Of a stretch of 11,317 bases of DNA, positions 1 through 7,161 are shown one piece after another (positions within the stretch are counted from its first letter, which is position 1; each line of letters begins with the position of its first letter). The notes below the pieces were generated by a model. That model made no database searches. It had not been told where the DNA came from and was given only the letters and a program-made list of their open reading frames with translations. Made by a program: the position numbers and the translations under genes. The DNA is taken from contig JAGVBM010000286.1 of assembly GCA_020059765.1 (NCBI GenBank), positions 1 to 11,317 of the forward strand. Reading direction: 5' to 3'. The DNA comes from Bacillota bacterium. Lineage in GTDB: Bacteria; Bacillota; Bacilli; Tumebacillales; Effusibacillaceae.

Positions 1-34
1 AACGCCTTGGCTTAAGCCGGGGCGTTTCTATTTT
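1..34 (+). terminator. Hairpin terminator, probably end of an upstream rRNA operon
   Basis: The outer arms AACGCC and GGCGTT close an inner GGC-TTAA-GCC stem with two T-G wobbles between, and a T-rich run (TTTCTATTTT) follows. This is the shape of an intrinsic terminator reading rightward. Gene order in related genomes puts an rRNA operon directly upstream, so it probably ends that operon (inference: the operon is outside the window). The hairpin is near-symmetrical and could also stop the leftward operon ending at 165. Confidence 0.6.
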
Positions 35-79
35 GCTTCGCTTAGAGCCCCCCAAACCCAACTTTTAAACTTGGCTCCT

Positions 80-145
80 TCTTGGTGGCGGAGAGGCCAA
101 ACCCGTTCCTATAGGGAGACACGGCAGTTTACTACCGATGCGACA
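80..145 (+). pseudogene. Degenerate 5S rRNA remnant
   Basis: The stretch resembles the 5' and middle part of bacterial 5S rRNA. It has a GGTGGCG start, then GAGAGG, then the conserved ACCCGTTCC, an ATA, ACACGG and AGTT in the right order and spacing, and finally ACCGATG, the counterpart of GCCGATGGTAG. By eye about 24 of 29 positions match B. subtilis 5S from ACCCGTT to AGTT. Against a normal 116-nt 5S, several bases are missing after GGTGGCG and before ACCGATG. The 3' strand of helix I (CGCCGCC type) is absent, so it cannot fold as a working 5S. It follows the terminator at 1-34, so it is probably the relic of a second or rearranged 5S copy behind the rRNA operon. A chance match is unlikely, but the boundaries are approximate. 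Confidence 0.7.
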
Positions 146-164
146 CTTATGCCTATTTGCAATC

Positions 165-1091
165 TTAAGACAGGATTTCAAAACCGAATAAGATGATCGA
201 GTGAACAATCGTTACTAAGATCATTCGGACTTGATTGAAAGTAATGTTTGCAATGTTATAAGGATTGGTATTCCAGGCCAGGACTGCGCCGATTAAGGAT
301 GAGATTACCGATACGATAAACAGATGATGGACACTTAAAGTGGCAATGATGCTCACGAAAGTCGCCAGCAAAAAATAAAGGGCCACCACATGACGGGAGG
401 TTTCTTTTCCCCATCGTTGGGTAAAAAGAGCTACTGTAGTAAGTTTTTGCGGCTTGGCCTGCAAGTCGGAATCTATATCGCTAATATGATGCTGCATTAA
501 CCACGATACACACAGCAGCGAATGAATCATACCTGCCCAAAAAACCGGTACGGAAATGGAGCCAGTGAGTTCGTAGTACGTTCCTAACGTGCAAGCGACC
601 ATTGCCGGAAATGCGGCAAGCCATTCCCCAAGAAACGGAACGTAGGAAAAGCGAAAGGGAGATGAAGTATAGGAAATCGCAGACCATATACCCACAGAAA
701 TAAAAATCCATACATGCTTCGATGTTTGGGATGCCAGATACCAGCCCAGTGCACCCGCAAGCAAAATCCCAATGAGTCCGATAATCAACAGTTGTCGTTC
801 AGTCAAGTATCCTTTCGGAATGACTTTGCTCCCTCCAGATAACACCCCTTTCGAGTATCGGTCGGTATCTGACCGCCAGTCGGTTCGATCATTGAATGCG
901 TGTGCAACGATTCCTTGCAAGCTGAGGGTTCCCAGAAACAAAACCATGATGATTAACCAGTGCCTCTTAGAAAATGTATGCAAGTCGTGCAAAGCAAATC
1001 CGACCGACAATAGGATAGCTGAAAAACTCCAGGATAGAACCGGAATAATCCGAATCAGAAGAAACAGACCTTTAATGGAACGAAGGAGCAT
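165..1091 (-). CDS. UbiA-family prenyltransferase (MenA-like)
   Basis: This 308-residue, strongly hydrophobic protein has the predicted multi-helix fold of UbiA-superfamily membrane prenyltransferases, which move a polyprenyl chain from its diphosphate to an aromatic or other acceptor. Both magnesium-diphosphate binding motifs are visible: N67-D68-xx-D71-xxx-D75-x-D77 after the second helix, and D205-x-D207-x-D209 later. In Bacillota the usual member is MenA, which prenylates 1,4-dihydroxy-2-naphthoate for menaquinone, and the polyprenyl synthase just upstream fits that. The acceptor cannot be read from sequence, so no symbol is given. The start is ATG at 1091 behind a strong AAAGGGGGG ribosome site lying inside the upstream gene; the two genes overlap by 20 bp, suggesting translational coupling. 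It is the last gene of the leftward operon. Confidence 0.85.
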   Translation of the reverse strand: MLLRSIKGLFLLIRIIPVLSWSFSAILLSVGFALHDLHTFSKRHWLIIMVLFLGTLSLQGIVAHAFNDRTDWRSDTDRYSKGVLSGGSKVIPKGYLTERQLLIIGLIGILLAGALGWYLASQTSKHVWIFISVGIWSAISYTSSPFRFSYVPFLGEWLAAFPAMVACTLGTYYELTGSISVPVFWAGMIHSLLCVSWLMQHHISDIDSDLQAKPQKLTTVALFTQRWGKETSRHVVALYFLLATFVSIIATLSVHHLFIVSVISSLIGAVLAWNTNPYNIANITFNQVRMILVTIVHSIILFGFEILS

Positions 1092-2004
1092 GCAGATGTC
1101 CCCCCTTTATTTTCGCCATTTGTTTTTTCAACAGAAGTGACATATTTTGCAAACCAGTTTTTGCTTCCGTATTGGGAAGTTGGGACAAAGAGTGCAGCGC
1201 TTTCTGAATATATTGTGCGGTGATGGTTATCGCGTATGTAAGCGACTCTTCCGGAAGGTGCTTTAGTCCTTCAAGCGATTCTACAGAGAAAGATGATTGT
1301 CGAACCGCATGCAAAATCGGCAATGTATAGATTCCTTGACCTGCATCTTGCAGAATAGGTTTTCCAATTTGCTCCGGATTCGCCATCATGTCTTGCAAAT
1401 CGTCAAGCAACTGATACGCCATTCCCAAATAATAACCGAAATTGGTCAAGGACTCTTCGATTTCGGGTGATGTATCGGAAACCACGCTGCTTATTTTGCA
1501 ACAGGTGACCATAAAATTAGCAGTTTTGTGATAAATTCTCTCCAAATAAATTTCCTCTGCCAACCATGGATTATACCTTTGTTCCATCTGCAGAAATTCT
1601 CCGGCAACCAAACTTTGAATCACATTTGCGAAATAAGGAATCACTGACGGGTAACGGCTGATCATTTCCATCATTTTGCCGAAGAAGTAATCTCCCACCA
1701 AAATAGCCGCTTTTTCACCCCATAGGCGATGGAGGGTCGGTTGATTTCTGCGAAGTGAGGATTGATCAAGAATATCATCATGTACCAAGGAGGCCATGTG
1801 GAGAAGTTCCACAGCAACAGCGAGATCAATTGAAGATTCCCTGGGGGTAGACGCCACTTCACCGCAGAGTAAAACAAGCTGGGGGCGGGTTCCCTTTCCG
1901 GCAGATTGCAAAAAGTACTCGACCATCGGTTGTAAAATGGGGCTGTCCGTTGCCAATACACGGTGAAGCTCCCGATTCACTTCTTCCAACATGAACTTGT
2001 CCAA
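1072..2004 (-). CDS. Long-chain polyprenyl diphosphate synthase
   Basis: The 310-residue protein is a trans-isoprenyl diphosphate synthase, which lengthens an allylic diphosphate with isopentenyl diphosphate units. Visible motifs are K37-GTRP near the N-terminus, the first aspartate-rich motif D76-D77-I-L-D80 followed by LRR, and the second D201-D202-L-Q-D205. The residue five before the first motif is alanine (A71), a small residue typical of long-chain enzymes. It resembles component II of hexaprenyl/heptaprenyl synthases, whose small partner subunit is not in this window; a homodimeric long-chain enzyme is equally possible. The start is probably TTG at 2004, 5 bases after AAAGGAGGAGG; the next ATG (1992) is 17 bases away, too far. 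The stop codon of yaaC overlaps this ribosome site. It likely supplies the chain for the UbiA protein encoded next. Confidence 0.88.
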   Translation of the reverse strand: MDKFMLEEVNRELHRVLATDSPILQPMVEYFLQSAGKGTRPQLVLLCGEVASTPRESSIDLAVAVELLHMASLVHDDILDQSSLRRNQPTLHRLWGEKAAILVGDYFFGKMMEMISRYPSVIPYFANVIQSLVAGEFLQMEQRYNPWLAEEIYLERIYHKTANFMVTCCKISSVVSDTSPEIEESLTNFGYYLGMAYQLLDDLQDMMANPEQIGKPILQDAGQGIYTLPILHAVRQSSFSVESLEGLKHLPEESLTYAITITAQYIQKALHSLSQLPNTEAKTGLQNMSLLLKKQMAKIKGGHLHAPSFH

Positions 2005-2018
2005 AGTGACCTCCTCCT

Positions 2019-3038
2019 TTAAGTACTGTAGAATATATATTGCTCTCCAAATAATTGGTTTACTATCAGATTTGGGAATTTTCTAATTGACAAATTAAGG
2101 AATTCATTGATGATGTACACATCTTGCGAGTAAAAGGTCAGAATCATTTCGCCCCATCGTTCCGTTTCATACCGACAAAGCATTCCCAACACAAACATCA
2201 CCATAAAATGCATGCTGATTTCCGGGATGTATGTGCCGTCTTCCAATGGGTAACGAATAAAAGGTTTTCCGGTTAAATCATGAATTTGTAAGGTATGAGA
2301 GGTAATCGGGACAGAATGATACAACCGCAGCCTGCCTGGCGGATCGGACTCTGTAAGATAGAAAACAGGCCGTTCGGCCTGAAGAGTTTGATTCATCAGA
2401 TTCAGAAATTCCTCTCGCGTTATACCTTTTGACTGAAGGATCCATCGTGGAAGATCCCAGTATGAACCCTCCGAATCCGTTTCTTCTTCGATTTCACAGA
2501 CGGAAGGAAGTCCATACACCTGCCGATAACTGGAGACCAATTCAGGCAAAACGGACAGCAAATCCTTAATGAATACGCGATGACGTTCCTGAAAGGGAGA
2601 ACCTCCCAGCAAGGAATGCAATAGAACAAAAAGCCCGTCCTTTTGGACGCGGATTTCATCTTCAGTAAACTGATAGGCATCTTTTTTTAATTTTCGGGTC
2701 GAGAGTCCATGCTTCAGTACACTGGTTGTAGTCGGATAATCCGGATCCCGGGTAGCGATGAAAACACGTGCCAGACTCATCATGCCGTAATAGAGCAGCA
2801 GCGGTTTGGTCATAATATCGCAATTTTCTGCTGCGCGATAATATTCCCGGGCTTGTTTGATGCCATAAATCAGTTTTGGGGTTGCCAGATAGGCAGAACG
2901 TTGCGGGTCTTCAAATCCTAATGCTTCATATCGCTCCCGAAGGTAGCGAACCGCCGTTTGTTCGTTTTCAAAATAGACAAACGTATCCCACATTTTTCGA
3001 TAAGGCTCCTCTGAGCGAATACGAGTCACTTTTTGCAT
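2019..3038 (-). CDS. yaaC: YaaC-like protein
   Basis: The 339-residue protein lies divergently next to guaB, exactly where yaaC sits in B. subtilis. From memory its central part matches that family, notably the stretch with PLLLYYGM (79-86), DPDYPTTTSVL (98-108) and HGLSTRK (110-116). YaaC proteins have no established biochemical role and I see no catalytic motif. It looks soluble, with no signal peptide or clear membrane segment. The start is ATG at 3038, 7 bases after AAAAGGAGG; the open frame runs on to 3107 but that extension overlaps the guaB promoter and has no ribosome site. It heads an operon with two prenyl-lipid genes, 14 bp from the next start, unlike B. subtilis where it stands apart from such genes. 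At 339 residues it is slightly longer than the roughly 315 I recall for B. subtilis. Confidence 0.82.
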   Translation of the reverse strand: MQKVTRIRSEEPYRKMWDTFVYFENEQTAVRYLRERYEALGFEDPQRSAYLATPKLIYGIKQAREYYRAAENCDIMTKPLLLYYGMMSLARVFIATRDPDYPTTTSVLKHGLSTRKLKKDAYQFTEDEIRVQKDGLFVLLHSLLGGSPFQERHRVFIKDLLSVLPELVSSYRQVYGLPSVCEIEEETDSEGSYWDLPRWILQSKGITREEFLNLMNQTLQAERPVFYLTESDPPGRLRLYHSVPITSHTLQIHDLTGKPFIRYPLEDGTYIPEISMHFMVMFVLGMLCRYETERWGEMILTFYSQDVYIINEFLNLSIRKFPNLIVNQLFGEQYIFYST

Positions 3039-3094
3039 CAGAAGACCTCCTTTTAAACGTGAATGCGATGAATTTACCGCAATTATCTGTCTTG

Positions 3095-3123
3095 TTGACC
3101 CGGACATACCCCTTTGATAAACT
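3095..3123 (+). promoter_or_regulatory. guaB promoter
   Basis: TTGACC (3095-3100) and TAAACT (3118-3123) are separated by 17 bases, a good sigma-A spacing, and leave a leader of about 50 bases before guaB. A second possible -10, CATAAT, lies at 3127-3132. The leftward yaaC promoter must lie in the same 142-bp gap, but I could not fix it. I saw no obvious purine-repressor box. Confidence 0.6.
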
Positions 3124-3180
3124 AGCCATAATATCTACGGGTTAGAGGAAAACTATGCAGAGACGGAGGGATTAGAAAAG

Positions 3181-4638
3181 ATGTGGGAAAACAAATTTGC
3201 AAAGGAAGGATTAACTTTTGACGATGTCTTGGTTGTGCCGCGCAAATCGGAAATCCTGCCGCGGGAAGTCGATGTCAAAAGTCGGATCACCAATAAAATC
3301 GTCCTGAATTCACCGATTGTTTCTGCCGGAATGGATACCGTGACGGAAGCAAAAATGGCGATCGCCATGGCCCGGGAAGGCGGAATCGGCATTATTCACA
3401 AAAGTATGTCCATCGCAAAACAGGCGGAAGAAGTCGACAAAGTGAAACGGTCGGAATCGGGTGTGATCACGGATCCTATTTTCTTGACGCCGGACGATCA
3501 TGTCTATGACGCCGAAGCATTGATGGCCAAATATCGGATTTCCGGGGTTCCGGTCGTGGATCAGGAAAGACATCTGGTCGGCATTATTACCAATCGGGAC
3601 TTGCGGTTTGAACAAAATTTTCAGCGTAAAGTCCGTGAGGTGATGACTAAGGACAACTTGGTCACCGCTTCGGTCGGAACCACACTGGAAGAAGCAAAAG
3701 AAATCCTCCAACAGCACAAAGTGGAAAAACTTCCGTTGGTGGATGACAATTACGTGCTGCGCGGACTTATTACAATCAAAGATATCGAAAAAGCCAAACG
3801 TTTCCCAAATGCGGCAAAAGACGAAAAAGGCAGATTGTTATGCGGTGCTGCCGTTGGGGTTGCGCGTGACACGTTTGAACGGACAGAAGCATTGGTGAAA
3901 GCTGGTGTGGATTTGATTGTGGTGGATACGGCCCACGGTCACTCGCAAGGCGTTATCAATACGGTTCGTGATTTGCGGCAAAAATTCCCCGATTTGCAGA
4001 TTGTGGCCGGAAACGTGGCGACAGGAGAAGCGACCCGTGATCTCATTGAAGCAGGTGTTGATGCGGTAAAAGTCGGAATCGGTCCGGGTTCCATCTGTAC
4101 AACCCGCGTGGTGGCGGGTATTGGGGTTCCCCAGATAACAGCCATTTATGATTGTGCAACGGTGGCACGGGACTACAATATTCCGATTATTGCGGACGGG
4201 GGAATCAAATATTCGGGTGACATTGTCAAGGCCATTGCAGCCGGTGCTGATGTAGTAATGATCGGCTCGTTGCTGGCAGGGACGGAAGAAAGTCCGGGAG
4301 ACATGGAGATTTATCAAGGCCGTTCGTTTAAGGTGTACCGTGGAATGGGATCGATCGGTGCCATGAAGGAAGGTTCCGGTGATCGGTATTTCCAAGAAGG
4401 CGAAAAGAAATTGGTGCCGGAAGGCATTGAAGGTCGAGTTCCCTATCGCGGTGTCGTAGCCGAAATCATTTATCAATTGGTTGGCGGGTTACGGGCGGGT
4501 ATGGGATATTGCGGGACCAAGAATGTCGAAGAACTGAAAAACGAAACCGCATTTCTTCGAATTACCGGTGCTGGACTGCGGGAAAGTCACCCGCATGATA
4601 TACAAATTACAAAAGAATCCCCGAACTATAGCTTGTAA
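3181..4638 (+). CDS. guaB: IMP dehydrogenase
   Basis: This 485-residue cytosolic enzyme oxidises IMP to XMP with NAD, the committed step to GMP. It has the full family layout. An N-terminal barrel part (FDDVLVVPR near residue 13, PIVSAGMDTVTEA near 45) is followed by two CBS domains at about 95-210, then the rest of the barrel. The catalytic loop is GPGSICTTR with the nucleophile Cys306. The phosphate-binding IADGGI, the flap with GSGDRYF (D401-R402-Y403) and the EGRVPYRG motif carrying the catalytic Arg-Tyr pair are all present. The length is normal, so the enzyme is probably functional. The ATG start has a GGAGGG-containing ribosome site upstream. It is transcribed alone from its own promoter to the terminator at 4686 and stands head-to-head with yaaC. 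Confidence 0.98.
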   Translation: MWENKFAKEGLTFDDVLVVPRKSEILPREVDVKSRITNKIVLNSPIVSAGMDTVTEAKMAIAMAREGGIGIIHKSMSIAKQAEEVDKVKRSESGVITDPIFLTPDDHVYDAEALMAKYRISGVPVVDQERHLVGIITNRDLRFEQNFQRKVREVMTKDNLVTASVGTTLEEAKEILQQHKVEKLPLVDDNYVLRGLITIKDIEKAKRFPNAAKDEKGRLLCGAAVGVARDTFERTEALVKAGVDLIVVDTAHGHSQGVINTVRDLRQKFPDLQIVAGNVATGEATRDLIEAGVDAVKVGIGPGSICTTRVVAGIGVPQITAIYDCATVARDYNIPIIADGGIKYSGDIVKAIAAGADVVMIGSLLAGTEESPGDMEIYQGRSFKVYRGMGSIGAMKEGSGDRYFQEGEKKLVPEGIEGRVPYRGVVAEIIYQLVGGLRAGMGYCGTKNVEELKNETAFLRITGAGLRESHPHDIQITKESPNYSL

Positions 4639-4685
4639 TTCTGCGAAGATCTTGGCAAAAATCGTATCTTACCTGCAAAAAATAG

Positions 4686-4712
4686 GGCGAGGAACTGATC
4701 CTCGCCTTTTTT
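4686..4712 (+). terminator. guaB terminator
   Basis: A perfect 8-bp stem, GGCGAGGA with TCCTCGCC, has a 5-base loop and six T residues after it. It separates guaB from dacA. Confidence 0.92.
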
Positions 4713-4727
4713 CATGCAAAATGTCTA

Positions 4728-4736
4728 TGTTATAAT
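4728..4736 (+). promoter_or_regulatory. dacA promoter (extended -10)
   Basis: TGTTATAAT is a perfect -10 box with the extended TG. At the proper distance upstream lies only the T-tract of the guaB terminator, a poor -35, so the extended -10 probably carries the promoter. The leader is about 20 bases. Confidence 0.65.
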
Positions 4737-4764
4737 GAACGAGAAACTGAGAGAGGAGATGCGC

Positions 4765-5958
4765 ATGAAAACAAAACGCAAATGGACAAGCATTGTTATG
4801 AGTCTGGCAATTACCGTATCTGCCATATTCTCCCCGTTACTATCAACTTCAAATGTGCAAGCTGCTGCGGAAGGACCGAATATTGAAGCCCCATCCGCAT
4901 TATTGATAGAAATGCAGTCCGGACAAGTGTTGTATGCCAAGAATGAAAATGAAAAGCGTTACCCGGCCAGCACAACGAAAATCATGACGATGCTGCTCAC
5001 TTTGGAAGCTGTTCAAAAAGGCCAGAAAAAACTGACCGATATCGTGCCGGTTCCACTTGAAGCCTATAACATGGAGGGTTCCAGCGTTTGGCTCGATCCG
5101 AAAGAAAAGTTCACTTTGGAAGAAATGTTGAAATTTATTGCAGTTCCATCCGGAAATGACGCATCTGTGGCCATCGCTGTCTTTATTGGCGGCAGTTCAC
5201 AAGCGTTTGTGGAGCGAATGAATCAGAAGGCGAAAGAACTGGGTATGACGGGAACTCATTATGCGAATCCGGATGGATTGCATGATCCGAATCATTATAC
5301 AACCGCTCGGGATTTGGCGATTGTATCGAAAGAATTGATCAGCAAATATCCGCAAATTCTTGAACTGACAAAAATCAAAAACTTTGAAATGCGGAACGGC
5401 GTGAATAAAATTGAAAACACCAATCATTTGCTGGGTCAGTATGAAGGGATGGACGGTTTGAAAACCGGATTTACCGATGAAGCAGGCTATTGTCTTGTAA
5501 GCACAGCGCAGCGAAACGGAACACGCTTGTTGGGTATCGTCCTGGGAGCAAAAACCGATCTGCAGCGCCAACAGGAAACACGGGTGCTGCTCGATAACGG
5601 ATACAACAATTTCAAAACCCAATTGGTTGCGAAAAAGGACGAACCGATTGGGGAAAAAGCAATGGTTGCCAATGCGAAAGAGCCTGAAGTAACGGTCGCA
5701 GCGGCCAAAGATTTTTACTTGGCTGTTCAAAACGGGGATGAACAAGGAATCGAAACAAAATATGTTTGGAATCCGGTGGAAGCTCCCTTCACAAAGGGAC
5801 AGATCTTGGGTCAAATGCAAAAGGTGAAAAACGGCAACGTTCTCAATTCGGTGGACTTGATCGCCACGCAGGATGTGGAAGAAGGGAGTTGGCTGCGCCT
5901 TTTCTTCCGCAAACTGTTTGGCGGCATTTCCAGCAGCCTGCAAGGAATCTTCAAGTAA
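4765..5958 (+). CDS. dacA: D-alanyl-D-alanine carboxypeptidase (PBP5 type)
   Basis: This 397-residue low-molecular-weight penicillin-binding protein removes the terminal D-Ala from peptidoglycan stem peptides outside the membrane. A signal peptide (MKTKRKW, then a hydrophobic run) ends near VQA-A, around residue 32. The serine-peptidase triad motifs are in order: S69-T-T-K72, S129-G-N131 and K233-T-G235. A PBP5 C-terminal domain follows from about residue 300. The last 22 or so residues (WLRLFFRKLFGGISSSLQ onward) form the amphipathic helix that anchors these enzymes to the membrane. ATG at 4765 is chosen because GAGAGGAG ends 6 bases before it; upstream in-frame ATGs at 4714 and 4735 overlap the terminator or promoter, and 4759 abuts the ribosome site. 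It sits between guaB and pdxS as in B. subtilis. Confidence 0.95.
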   Translation: MKTKRKWTSIVMSLAITVSAIFSPLLSTSNVQAAAEGPNIEAPSALLIEMQSGQVLYAKNENEKRYPASTTKIMTMLLTLEAVQKGQKKLTDIVPVPLEAYNMEGSSVWLDPKEKFTLEEMLKFIAVPSGNDASVAIAVFIGGSSQAFVERMNQKAKELGMTGTHYANPDGLHDPNHYTTARDLAIVSKELISKYPQILELTKIKNFEMRNGVNKIENTNHLLGQYEGMDGLKTGFTDEAGYCLVSTAQRNGTRLLGIVLGAKTDLQRQQETRVLLDNGYNNFKTQLVAKKDEPIGEKAMVANAKEPEVTVAAAKDFYLAVQNGDEQGIETKYVWNPVEAPFTKGQILGQMQKVKNGNVLNSVDLIATQDVEEGSWLRLFFRKLFGGISSSLQGIFK

Positions 5959-5985
5959 AAATAACTTGAATAAAGGTGAAGGATC

Positions 5986-6156
5986 ATGGCTTCGGGAATC
6001 AGTTCTTGGTTGTGGATTACAATGAATACCATTTTGATGATTATTATTTTGACCGGGGGATTTTTCATGTTCCGCGCATTTTTGCGCAGGATGAAAAGAG
6101 AACAAGAAGAAGAGGATCAAATGAAACAATCCATTCATAAGGGAAACCGGGGATAA
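5986..6156 (+). CDS. Small single-pass membrane protein, function unknown
   Basis: The 56-codon frame starts MASGISSWLW, has one hydrophobic segment at about residues 8-29 (TMNTILMIIILTGGFFMF region), then a basic stretch FRAFLRRMKR and an acidic cluster EQEEEDQ. This is a plausible one-helix protein with a charged cytoplasmic tail. AAAGGTG lies 7 bases before the ATG. It follows dacA by 27 bp on the same strand without a terminator between, so the two are probably co-transcribed. Its TAA stop lies in the loop of the next terminator. I do not recognise the family; membrane partnership with dacA is possible but unproven. Confidence 0.6.
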   Translation: MASGISSWLWITMNTILMIIILTGGFFMFRAFLRRMKREQEEEDQMKQSIHKGNRG

Positions 6157-6167
6157 CCCGGTTTTTT
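6144..6167 (+). terminator. Terminator of the dacA transcript
   Basis: AAACCGGG pairs with CCCGGTTT around the loop GATAA, ending in six T residues. The stem starts inside the last codons of the 56-aa gene, and the TAA stop (6154-6156) is in the loop. Confidence 0.88.
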
Positions 6168-6197
6168 GTTTCTTCTGTGATGGTTTCTTCTGTGATG
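6168..6197 (+). repeat. Perfect 15-bp tandem duplication
   Basis: GTTTCTTCTGTGATG occurs twice head-to-tail (6168-6182, 6183-6197), followed by GTT. It lies between the dacA terminator and the pdxS -10 box, and the end of the second copy abuts the -35 region. It is probably a replication-slippage duplication. Confidence 0.9.
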
Positions 6198-6198
6198 G

Positions 6199-6227
6199 TT
6201 GTTCTTCCAATCAGGGTACGATACAAT
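6199..6227 (+). promoter_or_regulatory. pdxS promoter
   Basis: TACAAT (6222-6227) is a good -10 box; TTGTTC (6199-6204) is a weak -35 at 17 bases. The leader to pdxS is about 35 bases. Confidence 0.55.
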
Positions 6228-6268
6228 AGGAGATATGAATTTTTTTCGTTTAGAGGAGTGGGGTCAAG

Positions 6269-7150
6269 ATGGAAGTAGGGACATCCCGTGTAAAACGTGG
6301 AATGGCGGAAATGCAAAAAGGCGGCGTCATTATGGACGTCATAAATGCGGAACAGGCGAAGATTGCTGAAGAAGCCGGAGCAGTGGCCGTTATGGCGCTT
6401 GAAAGAGTGCCTGCGGATATTCGTGCGGCCGGTGGTGTTGCCCGTATGGCAGATCCGACCATTATCGAAGAAGTTATGAGTGCGGTTTCCATTCCCGTGA
6501 TGGCAAAGGCTCGCATCGGTCATTTTGTGGAAGCAAAAGTTCTGGAATCGCTGGGTGTGGATTACATCGATGAATCGGAAGTGTTAACTCCGGCGGATGA
6601 TAAATTCCATATCAACAAAAAAGAATTTACTGTGCCGTTTGTAAATGGTGCCCGTGATTTGGGTGAAGCATTGCGTCGTATCGCGGAAGGTGCTTCGATG
6701 ATTCGTACAAAAGGCGAACCGGGTACGGGCAACGTGGTGGAAGCCGTGAAGCACCAACGGACGATGCAAGCCCAGATCCGCAAAGTACAAATGATGTCGG
6801 AGGACGAACTGGTATTCGAAGCGAAGAGCTTAGGAGCTCCCCTGGATCTGTTGCTGGAAGTGCGAAAACTCGGCAAACTTCCGGTTGTAAACTTTGCAGC
6901 AGGTGGCATAGCAACTCCGGCTGATGCGGCGTTAATGATGTATCTCGGTTCTGACGGTGTGTTCGTGGGATCCGGCATTTTTAAATCGGAAAACCCTGCA
7001 AAGACTGCACGCGCTATTGTGCAAGCCACTACTCACTATCAGGATTACAAACTGATTGCAGAGCTCTCCAAAAATCTTGGAACTCCGATGAAGGGCATTG
7101 AATTGTCCACTTTGGCTGAAAACGAGCGTATGGCTGAGCGCGGCTGGTAG
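6269..7150 (+). CDS. pdxS: Pyridoxal 5'-phosphate synthase subunit PdxS
   Basis: This 293-residue protein is the synthase subunit of the DXP-independent vitamin B6 pathway. It builds pyridoxal phosphate from ribose 5-phosphate, glyceraldehyde 3-phosphate and ammonia delivered by PdxT, in a 12+12 complex. The beta-alpha barrel signatures are clear: V-K-R-G-M-A-E-M-Q-K-G-G-V-I-M-D at the start, ARIGHFVEA, and TKGEPGTGN. The lysines that carry the intermediates are K80 (in MAKARIGH) and K148 (in RTKGEPG), matching K81 and K149 of B. subtilis. The length is normal. GAGGAG lies about 10 bases before the ATG. The stop codon is part of the ribosome site of pdxT, so the two subunits are tightly coupled. 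Confidence 0.98.
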   Translation: MEVGTSRVKRGMAEMQKGGVIMDVINAEQAKIAEEAGAVAVMALERVPADIRAAGGVARMADPTIIEEVMSAVSIPVMAKARIGHFVEAKVLESLGVDYIDESEVLTPADDKFHINKKEFTVPFVNGARDLGEALRRIAEGASMIRTKGEPGTGNVVEAVKHQRTMQAQIRKVQMMSEDELVFEAKSLGAPLDLLLEVRKLGKLPVVNFAAGGIATPADAALMMYLGSDGVFVGSGIFKSENPAKTARAIVQATTHYQDYKLIAELSKNLGTPMKGIELSTLAENERMAERGW

Positions 7151-7161
7151 GAGGCCGAACA

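Noticed and set aside
3039..3107. Longer N-terminus for yaaC
   Set aside because: The extension overlaps guaB's promoter and has no ribosome site, while ATG 3038 has AAAAGGAGG at ideal spacing.
3838..4476. 212-aa minus-strand open frame inside guaB
   Set aside because: It mirrors the guaB codons, has no family features and no ribosome site.
4714..4764. Longer N-terminus for dacA
   Set aside because: It would begin at the terminator's edge and run through the promoter; the signal peptide and ribosome site fit the 4765 start.
5197..6210. Long 337-aa minus-strand open frame
   Set aside because: It is antisense to dacA, low-complexity (Phe/His/Arg-rich), has no ribosome site and is explained by the codon pattern of the real gene.
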